Assembly (NCBI RefSeq): GCF_002240225.1
Contig: NZ_CP022584.1
Location: forward strand, 372,001-436,000
Source: Paenibacillus physcomitrellae
GTDB lineage: Bacteria; Bacillota; Bacilli; Paenibacillales; Paenibacillaceae
DNA: 64,000 nt
Direction: 5' to 3'
The notes under the pieces: model-generated
The model's input: only the letters and a program-made list of their open reading frames with translations
Database searches by the model: none
What the model was told of the DNA's origin: nothing
Position numbers and translations under genes: made by a program
Part shown: one piece after another, positions 16,282 through 24,077 of the stretch
How positions within the stretch are numbered: position 1 is the first letter of the stretch
How the letters are laid out: each line of letters begins with the position of its first letter

Positions 16282-17024
16282 CGAAGATCGACCAACCGAA
16301 TCAAGCGCCTGCAGCCTGGACACCGGCTGATAATAAGGGGAATCCGGGGCAGGGCAAATTCACAGCCCGGCTTCACCAGTCTGTTCAGGCCGTCTGGGCC
16401 GGCTGCCATGAGCATCCTTTTCTGACGGAGCTGAGAAGCGGCAGCTTGTCTTTGGACCGGTTTGCTTTCTACATGAAGCAGGATTATGTATTTCTCAAGG
16501 ACTATGTCAAAATGTTTGCCCTCGGCAGTCTTAAAGCCTGGGATCTGGAGACGATGGGGAAATTTGCGGATCTTCTGCAGCAAACGCTGAACGTTGAAAT
16601 GGAGCTGCACCGCCAATATGCCGAGAAGTTCGGCATTACCCGCGATGAACTTGAATCGACTGAACCGGCTCCGGTCACGCTGGCGTATACCAAATACATG
16701 CTGGATGCAGGCGCCCAAGGCACACTCGGCGATGTGGTCGCTTCTTTGCTGCCATGCATGTGGAGCTACAGCGAAATCGGCAGCGAGGCTGTCCGGCTCC
16801 ATCCGGAATGCCTGAAGCACGAGCTCTACCGGGAATGGTTTATGATGTACAACTCGGACGAGTTCCGCAGTTTGGCGGATTGGTGCGTTCAGCTGATGGA
16901 TCAGCTGGCCGAGGGACTGCCCGAGCGTGAGCTGGCCAGGCTCGAAGAACGTTTTGTTACGACCTCCCGGTTTGAATATATGTTCTGGGATATGGCTTAC
17001 CGCAAGGCCGCGTGGGACATATGA
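16278..17024 (+). CDS. tenA: TenA family aminopyrimidine aminohydrolase (thiaminase II)
   Basis: A 248-residue all-helical TenA protein with a somewhat long N-terminus. SGSLSLDRFAFYMKQDYVFLKDYVK is the start of the TenA core (key Asp and Tyr pair), PVTLAYTKYMLDAG follows, and LLPCMWSYSEIG holds the catalytic Cys. FVTTSRFEYMFWDMAY carries the C-terminal Glu and Tyr. It converts aminomethyl-pyrimidine to hydroxymethyl-pyrimidine, the step after YlmB in base salvage. Overlaps with ylmB before it and thiZ after it (both ATGA) show tight coupling. Confidence 0.95.
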   Translation: MTKIDQPNQAPAAWTPADNKGNPGQGKFTARLHQSVQAVWAGCHEHPFLTELRSGSLSLDRFAFYMKQDYVFLKDYVKMFALGSLKAWDLETMGKFADLLQQTLNVEMELHRQYAEKFGITRDELESTEPAPVTLAYTKYMLDAGAQGTLGDVVASLLPCMWSYSEIGSEAVRLHPECLKHELYREWFMMYNSDEFRSLADWCVQLMDQLAEGLPERELARLEERFVTTSRFEYMFWDMAYRKAAWDI

Positions 17025-17938
17025 GCAGGCAGGCGGCGCCTGAACGTGGGAATCCATCTCCAGAGCCAGGCGAATTGAACGGGAATAGAAGCGAATTTAA
17101 CGGTACTGGAAGTAACCTGCACTCGCAGACACATCAGAGTCATCCCGGTGAGCGGCACGCGTTTGGGACGCCGTGTCTTGCAGTCAAGGATCTGGGGTAT
17201 GCGTTTGCGGCAGACAAACCGATTTTCAGCAAGCTGAGCTTTGAGCTGCAGGAAGGTGAGTTTGTTTCGCTTCTTGCGCCAAGCGGTATGGGCAAGACGA
17301 CGTTATTTCGTTTGATCGCCGGGCTGCTGAAGCCGCAGGCGGGCGAGATTCATGCGCCGGAGGGGCAGATCGGCTACATGCCGCAAAGGGACTGCCTGAT
17401 GCCCTGGCGAACCGTGCTGGACAATGCGGCCGTCGGGCTGGAGATCGGCGGCATGTCCAAACGGGAGGCGAGACGCCGGGCGCTTGAGCTGCTGCCTGAA
17501 TTTGGCCTCGAAGGGACCGGGCGGCGGATGCCTCATGAGCTGTCGGGCGGCATGCGGCAGCGGGTCTCCTTCATGCGGAGCCTCCTGGCTGGTGGCCGGC
17601 TGCTTCTGCTCGATGAGCCGTTCAGCGCTTTGGATGCGATGACCCGCATCAGCATGCAGGAGTGGCTGCTTCAGATTTGGGAGAAGCACCGGACGACCAT
17701 TCTGTTCATTACGCATGACGTAGATGAGGCACTGTTGCTGTCAGACCGATTGCTCATCGCCTCACATGCGCCGGTCTCCCGGCTGCATGACGTTGAAGTA
17801 GGCCGGCCCAGACCCCGCAGCTATGAGACGCTGCTGACGCCGCCTTTCATCGGCTTAAAGCAGCAGGTGCTCGAGCTGCTGCGGCCGGGGCAGCGGCCGC
17901 TTGAAGCAGCTTCGATGAACAAGGGGGGATTAGAATGA
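17021..17938 (+). CDS. thiZ: ABC transporter ATPase for pyrimidine precursor uptake
   Basis: A 305-residue nitrate/taurine-type ABC ATPase. Walker A is APSGMGKTTLFR, the signature is LSGGMRQRVSFMRSLL, Walker B is LLLLDEPFSALD, and the switch His is in FITHDVDEALLLSD. The first 45 or so residues are a Pro/Gly/Asn/Ser-rich extension not expected in this family. ATG 17021 is used because it overlaps the tenA stop as ATGA; GTG 17012 is possible. It pairs with ThiX and ThiY to import formylaminopyrimidine. Specificity is inferred from the operon. Confidence 0.92.
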   Translation: MSRQAAPERGNPSPEPGELNGNRSEFNGTGSNLHSQTHQSHPGERHAFGTPCLAVKDLGYAFAADKPIFSKLSFELQEGEFVSLLAPSGMGKTTLFRLIAGLLKPQAGEIHAPEGQIGYMPQRDCLMPWRTVLDNAAVGLEIGGMSKREARRRALELLPEFGLEGTGRRMPHELSGGMRQRVSFMRSLLAGGRLLLLDEPFSALDAMTRISMQEWLLQIWEKHRTTILFITHDVDEALLLSDRLLIASHAPVSRLHDVEVGRPRPRSYETLLTPPFIGLKQQVLELLRPGQRPLEAASMNKGGLE

Positions 17939-18690
17939 AGCGAGTTCGCGAGGTCTCTCCGTTTATTGTGATGCTTGTGCTTGTGGCAGTGCTTTGGGAA
18001 GCGGCAACCACCTATTTGAATATCCCGCATTATATCATTCCTAAATTATCGGATGTCTTTCAATCCATTTGGGATAACCGCGGGCTGCTGACCAAACATG
18101 TCGGGGTTACACTCGGTGAATCGCTGCTGGGTCTGGCGTTCTCCATCGTGTTTGGTGTTCTGGCCGCGGTTTGGATCGAAGCCTCTGGTCTGGCCCAGAA
18201 GACGCTGTATCCGCTGATCATCGCTTCCCAAAGCGTTCCGATTATTGCCTTGTCGCCGATCATGGTTATGTGGTTTGGCTACGAAATCTGGAGCAAGGTG
18301 GCTGTTGTCATCTTGTTTACCTTCTTCCCTGTAGCGGTGAATACGGCAGACGGGTTCCGCAGCGCAGACCCCGGGATCGGCGAAGTGCTGCGGACGATGG
18401 GAGCCGGCAGACGGCAGCTGTTTCTGAAATGGAAGCTGCCTTCGGCTTTGCCCGGATTTTTCACAGGCCTCAAGCTATCCGCTACATACAGCGTAGGGGG
18501 CGCGACCTTGGGCGAATGGCTGGGCGGGGAATCAGGGTTAGGCGTTTATACCAAAAGAGCCTCCAATATGCTTCGCGGAGACGCTGTATTTTCCGGTGTG
18601 CTGCTTCTGGCGGCCTTAGGCATGCTGATGTTCGCTGCGGCCCATCTGCTCGGCCGGATCTGCCTGGCGAAGAGGAGGGAACGTACATAA
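17935..18690 (+). CDS. thiX: ABC transporter permease for pyrimidine precursor uptake
   Basis: A 251-residue inner-membrane permease with about six helices of the SsuC/TauC type. The EAA loop is visible as GEVLRTMGAGRRQLFLKWKLPSALPGFF, which docks to ThiZ. It starts in an ATGA overlap with thiZ. Together with ThiY and ThiZ it forms the thiamine-fragment importer of base salvage. Confidence 0.93.
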   Translation: MKRVREVSPFIVMLVLVAVLWEAATTYLNIPHYIIPKLSDVFQSIWDNRGLLTKHVGVTLGESLLGLAFSIVFGVLAAVWIEASGLAQKTLYPLIIASQSVPIIALSPIMVMWFGYEIWSKVAVVILFTFFPVAVNTADGFRSADPGIGEVLRTMGAGRRQLFLKWKLPSALPGFFTGLKLSATYSVGGATLGEWLGGESGLGVYTKRASNMLRGDAVFSGVLLLAALGMLMFAAAHLLGRICLAKRRERT

Positions 18691-18733
18691 CCTTTCTCTA
18701 TCTATTATTATCAGAAAAGGGAGACAAAGAAAG

Positions 18734-19783
18734 ATGAACAGATCTCAACGAATTCGTGACAGAAGGCCCCGGATTAATGACGGAAGGCGCCTAAAACTGG
18801 TACTCTTATCTATATGGCTTTGTTTGGCCGTGGGCCTTGGCGGTTGTTCTGCCAACAAATCGGCAGGGTCGGGACTTACGGAAGTCAATGTTCTGCTCGA
18901 CTGGTATCCGAATGCCGTCCACTCTTTCTTGTTTGCTGCTGAGCAGCAGGGTTATTTCGAGCAGGAGGGATTGAAGGTGAATCTGGAGACGCCGGCCGAT
19001 ACGAATGATGCGATTAAATTGCTGGCTGCGGGGAAAGCGGATCTTGCCATCAGCTATCAAATGCAGATTGCGCAGTCCCGGGCTGAGGATATTCCGGTTG
19101 TGTCCGTGGCGGCTCTCGTCCGGCATCCGCTGGATCAGATCTTCGTTCGGGCGGATTCGGATATTAAAAGTCCGAAAGATCTCGCCGGGAAGAAGGTCGG
19201 CTACCCGTCAACTCCGCTGAATGAAGCGATGGTGAACACGATGGTGGCGAGTGACAACGGCGATCCGTCCCAGGTCAAATATACCGATATCGGCTGGGAT
19301 CTCATTCCGGCCATGACGACCGGCAAGGTCGACGCCATCATCGGCGGTTACATCAATCATGAGAAGCTGCTGATCGAGAAGGAAGGCATTCCGCTGCGGA
19401 CATTTGATCCGGCGGATTACGGGGTGCCTGATAATTATGAATTGGTGCTGGCGGCCAGTGAAGACGGGCTAGCCAAACATGAGGATACGATTCGCAAATT
19501 TTTGAAAGCCGCTGCCAAAGGGCAGGCCTACACCGTACAGAATCCGGATCAAGCGCTGAATATTCTGCTGGAGCATGAGAACAAGGATTTCCCGCTGGAT
19601 CCGGACGTAGAGAAGCAGAGCTTGAATATTCTGCTGCCTATGATGGATGACGGGTCGGCCGGCTTCGGCGAGCAGACGGAGGCTTCATGGGAAGCAGTCA
19701 TTCAGTGGCTGAAGGACCATGGACAAATCAAATCAGACACAACGATCAAGGCACAGGATGCATTCCGCAATCTAGGCGTTTAG
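18734..19783 (+). CDS. thiY: Pyrimidine-precursor-binding lipoprotein (NMT1/THI5-like)
   Basis: A 349-residue substrate-binding protein with lipobox GLGGC after a basic N-terminus. VLLDWYPNAVHSFLFAAEQQGYF is the NMT1/THI5 hallmark, AGKADLAISYQMQIAQSRA is the second binding segment, and TTGKVDAIIGGYINHE forms the other lobe. It captures formylaminopyrimidine outside the membrane for ThiX-ThiZ. A GGGAGA ribosome site precedes the ATG by 10 bases. A 152-base gap without recognisable features separates it from thiF. Confidence 0.93.
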   Translation: MNRSQRIRDRRPRINDGRRLKLVLLSIWLCLAVGLGGCSANKSAGSGLTEVNVLLDWYPNAVHSFLFAAEQQGYFEQEGLKVNLETPADTNDAIKLLAAGKADLAISYQMQIAQSRAEDIPVVSVAALVRHPLDQIFVRADSDIKSPKDLAGKKVGYPSTPLNEAMVNTMVASDNGDPSQVKYTDIGWDLIPAMTTGKVDAIIGGYINHEKLLIEKEGIPLRTFDPADYGVPDNYELVLAASEDGLAKHEDTIRKFLKAAAKGQAYTVQNPDQALNILLEHENKDFPLDPDVEKQSLNILLPMMDDGSAGFGEQTEASWEAVIQWLKDHGQIKSDTTIKAQDAFRNLGV

Positions 19784-19935
19784 CACCGCAGCAGACTTGG
19801 ACAGAACAATGACCGATGGTCCAGCCCCCCTGCTGCAGCTATGCCTAGAGGCGTCGCCCGTTCGGAGCAAGGAACTCCGAGGAATTCAGGGATTGGCGCC
19901 GGCCGGGAATGCAGGCCTGAGGAAGAGAGGCATAG

Positions 19936-20946
19936 ATGCTGGAGAGATATTCAAGACAAATGTTATTCGCGCCGATTGGAGAGCAGGGCCAGCGGACTTT
20001 GATGAGCAAGTCCATTTTAATCGTCGGAATGGGAGCGCTCGGGACAGTGCTGGCAAACCATATGGTTCGTTCAGGCGTAGGCAGGGTCCGTATGGTGGAC
20101 CGCGATTATGTCGAACCGAGCAACCTGCAGCGGCAGATGCTTTATGACGAGGAAGATGCCGAGCAAGGGCTTCCGAAAGTCATTGCGGCCAAACATAAAC
20201 TTAGCCGGATCAACTCCTCCGTGGAGCTGGAGGCCGTGTTCTCTGATGTAACGGCCGCCAATATCGAAGGTTTGCTGGAGGGCGTAGATCTCGTTCTGGA
20301 TGGAACGGACAATTTCCAGACCCGCTTTCTGCTGAATGACGCCTGCTACCGCCAAGGCATCCCGTTCGTGTACGGCGGCGCCGTCAGCTCGCGCGGGATG
20401 AGCGCCATATTTGTACCTGGTGTGACGCCCTGCCTACGCTGCTTCATTTCCTCGGCTGACGGCGGAGGACAAACCTGTGACACGATTGGTGTTATTTCAC
20501 CGATCGTGGACATTGTGGCTTCTTATCAGGCTGCCGAGGCGCTGAAGTTTCTGGTAGGAGCGGCCGCGCAGCGGCGGGGCAGTCTGCTAACGCTCGACAT
20601 CTGGCAGAACCAGTATTTCGAAATGAAGATGGGCAAGCCGAAGGAGAACTGCCCTTGCTGTGGTCTCAAGCAGTATCCGGCGCTGGAGCAGCAGGCAGAC
20701 GAAATGGTCTCGCTGTGCGGACGTGAATCGGTGCAGATTTCGGGGCATGAACCGTTTGAGCTGGAAGCGTGGAAGGACCGATTATCTCCGGCTGTCAAAG
20801 AGACGAAGCTGAATCCTTATCTGCTGCGGGCTGAGCTGAACGAAGGACAGCGGCTTGTGCTCTTTGCCGATGGACGTGTGCTCGTCCAGGGAACGGACGA
20901 TTTGGTACGGGCCAAAACGTTATATGCGCGGTATATAGGCGGCTGA
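19936..20946 (+). CDS. thiF: ThiS adenylyltransferase (ThiF/MoeB family)
   Basis: A 336-residue E1-like enzyme. ILIVGMGALGTVLANHMVRSGVG is the ATP-binding loop, VDRDYVEPSNLQRQMLY holds the Asp and Arg finger, and GTDNFQTRFLLND follows. Structural zinc is bound by CLRC and CPCC. It adenylates the C-terminal Gly of ThiS to make the sulfur carrier for thiazole synthesis. MoeB-type activity on a molybdopterin carrier is possible, but the neighbours thiE, thiS, thiG and thiO favour thiamine. Confidence 0.93.
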   Translation: MLERYSRQMLFAPIGEQGQRTLMSKSILIVGMGALGTVLANHMVRSGVGRVRMVDRDYVEPSNLQRQMLYDEEDAEQGLPKVIAAKHKLSRINSSVELEAVFSDVTAANIEGLLEGVDLVLDGTDNFQTRFLLNDACYRQGIPFVYGGAVSSRGMSAIFVPGVTPCLRCFISSADGGGQTCDTIGVISPIVDIVASYQAAEALKFLVGAAAQRRGSLLTLDIWQNQYFEMKMGKPKENCPCCGLKQYPALEQQADEMVSLCGRESVQISGHEPFELEAWKDRLSPAVKETKLNPYLLRAELNEGQRLVLFADGRVLVQGTDDLVRAKTLYARYIGG

Positions 20947-21011
20947 CAACAAGGCGGTCCGATTGGGAGCGAATGGGGATCAAAAGAGGTTAGGGAAAGG
21001 AGAGGAAGGAA

Positions 21012-21647
21012 TTGAAGGATTTCAAATTATATGCAATTACCGGCGAGCAGTTTCATCCCGGCCGGGATTTAATAGAGGTAATGGAGGAAGCCATTCTTGG
21101 CGGTGCGGATATTCTCCAGCTGCGCGACAAGCACAGCGGACGCGAAGAGCTGCTGCGTAAAGCCAAGGATTTGCGGGTGCTGACCCGCAAACATGGCGTG
21201 ACGTTTATCGTTAATGACCATGTGGACATTGCGCTCGAGGCTGAAGCGGACGGCATTCATCTGGGTCAGGGGGATATGCCGCTTGCTGAAGCCCGTAAGC
21301 TTGTCGGCAGCAAAATCATCGGCATCTCCACACACGCGATTGAAGAGGCTTTGGCCTCTGAAGAGCAGGGAGCGGATTACATCGGGGTTGGACCGGTGTA
21401 CCCGACAGCCACGAAGGCGGAAGCGGCTCCGGTTACTCTGTCTTATGTACGGGAAGTGGCAGAGCGTATTAAGATTCCTTTTGTGGCGATCGGCGGGATT
21501 AAGCTGGACAATGTGGATGCCGTGCTGGCGGCCGGAGCAACAAGAATTTGCGCGGTCAGTGAAATTGTAGGCAGCAGCGACGTTGCGGGTACCTGCAGAG
21601 CCTTCATCCGCAAGATTGAGGAAAGCGGGGCACGTATATGGAGCTGA
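21012..21647 (+). CDS. thiE: Thiamine-phosphate synthase
   Basis: A 211-residue TIM-barrel protein. LYAITGEQF opens strand 1, ADILQLRDKHSGREELL binds pyrimidine pyrophosphate, FIVNDHVDIALEAEADGIHLGQGD is the central block, and GADYIGVGPVYPTATK plus FVAIGGIKLDNV bind the thiazole phosphate. It joins hydroxymethylpyrimidine pyrophosphate to thiazole phosphate. The start is TTG 21012 after GAGAGGAAGG. It overlaps thiS by ten bases. Confidence 0.95.
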   Translation: MKDFKLYAITGEQFHPGRDLIEVMEEAILGGADILQLRDKHSGREELLRKAKDLRVLTRKHGVTFIVNDHVDIALEAEADGIHLGQGDMPLAEARKLVGSKIIGISTHAIEEALASEEQGADYIGVGPVYPTATKAEAAPVTLSYVREVAERIKIPFVAIGGIKLDNVDAVLAAGATRICAVSEIVGSSDVAGTCRAFIRKIEESGARIWS

Positions 21648-21835
21648 TCATCAACGGGGCAGCCAAGGAGCTGCAAGCAGAGACTTTGGCGGATGTGGTG
21701 GAGCAGCTCGGTTTGACGGGGAAACCGGTTGTAGCCGAGGCGGACGGACTGGTCGTGACATCAGAAGCATGGAGTCAGACCGCAGTTAGGCCAGGTATGA
21801 GAATCGAACTGGTTCATTTTGTAGGAGGGGGCTGA
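21638..21835 (+). CDS. thiS: Sulfur carrier protein ThiS
   Basis: A 65-residue ubiquitin-like protein starting MELIINGAAKEL and ending ELVHFVGGG. The Gly-Gly end is what ThiF adenylates and thiocarboxylates. The third terminal Gly is slightly unusual, since most ThiS proteins end in exactly two. It lies between thiE and thiG, five bases before the latter. Confidence 0.95.
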   Translation: MELIINGAAKELQAETLADVVEQLGLTGKPVVAEADGLVVTSEAWSQTAVRPGMRIELVHFVGGG

Positions 21836-21840
21836 AAGCG

Positions 21841-22671
21841 ATGAGTGAAGGAATGAAGCAGGCAGCAACAGCTGGTGGAGTTACCAAGACGGCCGGCAGA
21901 GACACTTGGAAAATAGGAGAAACCACGCTGACTTCGCGTTTCTTCCTTGGCACAGGCTTGTTCCCGAATCCCTATGTGCAGATTGAAGCGATTGAGGCTT
22001 CCGGAGCAGAGGTGCTGACCTTTGCGATCCGGCGGGTGAACCTGGAGGCGGCTGAAGATGACTCGATCCTGCAGCATCTGCAGGACCGGAAATTCATTTA
22101 CCTGCCGAACACCTCGGGAGCGCGCACGGCGGAGGAGGCCGTGCGGATCGCCCGGCTGGCCAGGGCTTCCGGTTTGAGCGATTGGGTGAAGGTGGAGATC
22201 AGCGCGAATGAACGGACGCTGCTGCCTGACCCGATCGAAACGCTGAAAGCAACTGAAATTCTGGTTAAGGAAGGCTTTACCGTGCTGCCTTACATTTCAG
22301 ATGATCCAATCATCTGCAAGAAGCTTGAAGAGGCCGGGGCTGCGGCGATTATGCCTGGCGCCGCTCCAATCGGAACAGGATTAGGTATTCTGAATCCCTA
22401 TAACATCGGACTGATTGTAGAAGAAAGTCATATACCGGTTATTGTGGACGCGGGACTCGGGACGGCAAGCGATGTCACCCAGGCGATGGAGCTTGGGGTA
22501 TCGGGTGTGCTGATGAATACGCCTGTCGCCAAAGCGAAGAATCCGGCCGGGATGGCCGAAGCGATGAAGCTGGCCATTTCCGCTGGCAGACTGGCTTATT
22601 TGTCGGGGCGGATGTCCAAGAAGAGGTATGCATCGGCGAGCAGCGGACTGGAATCGTTAAAGCTTCAATAA
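21841..22671 (+). CDS. thiG: Thiazole synthase
   Basis: A 276-residue TIM barrel. FFLGTGLFPNPYVQIEAIEASGAE is the N-terminal block, VKVEISANERTLLPDPIETLKA includes the catalytic Lys region, and PVIVDAGLGTASDVTQAMELG with GVLMNTPVAKAKNPAGMAEA forms the phosphate site. It builds thiazole phosphate from deoxyxylulose phosphate, dehydroglycine (from ThiO) and ThiS sulfur. The first 20 residues are an Ala/Thr/Gly-rich extension. Directly coupled to thiS. Confidence 0.96.
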   Translation: MSEGMKQAATAGGVTKTAGRDTWKIGETTLTSRFFLGTGLFPNPYVQIEAIEASGAEVLTFAIRRVNLEAAEDDSILQHLQDRKFIYLPNTSGARTAEEAVRIARLARASGLSDWVKVEISANERTLLPDPIETLKATEILVKEGFTVLPYISDDPIICKKLEEAGAAAIMPGAAPIGTGLGILNPYNIGLIVEESHIPVIVDAGLGTASDVTQAMELGVSGVLMNTPVAKAKNPAGMAEAMKLAISAGRLAYLSGRMSKKRYASASSGLESLKLQ

Positions 22672-22704
22672 GGCAACCATGTCTTAAATCGGGGGTGAAA
22701 GCAA

Positions 22705-23838
22705 ATGAAGCAGCGAATTATAGTAATGGGCGGCGGTGTGATCGGCCTGGCCAGCGCCTTTGAACTGGCAAGCCGCGGTTATGAGGTTGCGGTACTGGAG
22801 ACCGGACGCTGCGGCGGGCAAGCTTCGGGGGCTGCTGCCGGCATGCTGGCTCCTTATTCGGAGAATCTTGAGTCTCCGGACGAATTCTTCCGGCTCTGCC
22901 TGGAAAGCCTGCAGCTGTATCCAGCCTGGCAGGCCCGGGTGAAGGAGGTCTCAGGCTGTCCATTTGAGTATACCGAATCTGGCAGTCTCTATATTGTTTA
23001 TCATGAAGCGGATATGCTGGCCCTGGAAAGCCGCCGTTTATGGCAGCGGGAATACGGCTCATCCGCGGCCATTCTGGAGGGGGATGCGCTGTTTGCGCGT
23101 GAGCCCCAGCTGTCCAGACAGGTGCGGGCCGCTTTGTGGACGCCGGAAGAAAGCCATGTCTATGCGCCCGATTATGTCAAAGCGCTTGAAGAGGGCTGCC
23201 GCCGCCTTGGCGTTGTTATAGTCGAGGAATTGGCTGAACTGGAATGGGTGGAACAGGACGGAGCAGTACAAGTGAAAGCGCGGGACGGCAGGGTGTTCCT
23301 CGGCGATCAGCTGCTGGTCTGCACAGGAGCCTGGGCCGGGAAAATGTCTGAGCAGCTGGGAATTGTCGTCCCTATCCGGCCGATCAGAGGGCAAATTTGC
23401 GCCTATCATACCGACGGCTTTGCAGAACCGCTTCATCATATGGTCTTTAGCAGCCAGGGTTATCTTGTACAGAAAGAGTCCGGCCCTCTAGTCTGCGGAG
23501 CATCCGAGGATATGGCCGGGTTTGACTCTTCGGTTACGGAAAGAGGGATTAACCGACTGATGGAATGGAATAAGAAAATGATGCCGGCCTTAGCCGGCGA
23601 AACCCCTTTCCACCGGTGGGCTGGTCTCAGACCTGCTACCCAGGACGGGGCACCGCTGATCGGGCGGCTGGCGGATCACCCGAATGTGGTGCTCGCGGCA
23701 GGCCATTACCGCAACGGTATTCTGTTAAGCCCGGTGACAGCCAAGCTGGCCGCGGACATTATGGACGGCGGGGAGCTTCCGGGCTGGACCGGAGCTTTCC
23801 GGCCCGATCGTTTCGGGACAGTGTCCACTATAGCTTGA
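22705..23838 (+). CDS. thiO: Glycine oxidase
   Basis: A 377-residue FAD enzyme of the DAO family. IIVMGGGVIGLASAFELASRGYEV is the Rossmann FAD loop, GQASGAAAGMLAPYSE follows, and HRWAGLRPATQDGAPLIGR with GHYRNGILLSPVTAKL closes the FAD and substrate site. It oxidises glycine to the imine needed by ThiG, in the oxygen-dependent thiazole route. Last gene of the riboswitch operon. No clear terminator was found; a 9-base repeat tract follows. Confidence 0.95.
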   Translation: MKQRIIVMGGGVIGLASAFELASRGYEVAVLETGRCGGQASGAAAGMLAPYSENLESPDEFFRLCLESLQLYPAWQARVKEVSGCPFEYTESGSLYIVYHEADMLALESRRLWQREYGSSAAILEGDALFAREPQLSRQVRAALWTPEESHVYAPDYVKALEEGCRRLGVVIVEELAELEWVEQDGAVQVKARDGRVFLGDQLLVCTGAWAGKMSEQLGIVVPIRPIRGQICAYHTDGFAEPLHHMVFSSQGYLVQKESGPLVCGASEDMAGFDSSVTERGINRLMEWNKKMMPALAGETPFHRWAGLRPATQDGAPLIGRLADHPNVVLAAGHYRNGILLSPVTAKLAADIMDGGELPGWTGAFRPDRFGTVSTIA

Positions 23839-23864
23839 AATTAGTTACAGGGTATCACACAAAA

Positions 23865-23935
23865 TGTTCAAAACGTTCAAAATGTTCAATACGTTCAAGT
23901 GTTAAATGCATTCAAAGCATTCAAAGCGTTCAAAT
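23865..23935. repeat. Tandem array of a 9-base unit
   Basis: About seven copies of a 9-base unit of the form NRTTCAAAN occur at 23865, 23874, 23883, 23892, 23909, 23918 and 23927, with one 8-base degenerate unit at 23901. The array lies between thiO and the second germination operon. No function is evident. Confidence 0.8.
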
Positions 23936-24077
23936 CGGCAGGAGCCGGTTTGGGCGCTTTTTTAATTGAATTCATGCATGATTCATAGCCATTATGGAAA
24001 AATTACCATTAACTTCTTACTCCTTTTTGGGTTGTGGGTGAATTCCGGTATAGATGAATTGGGAAAGGAGGCTTCAC

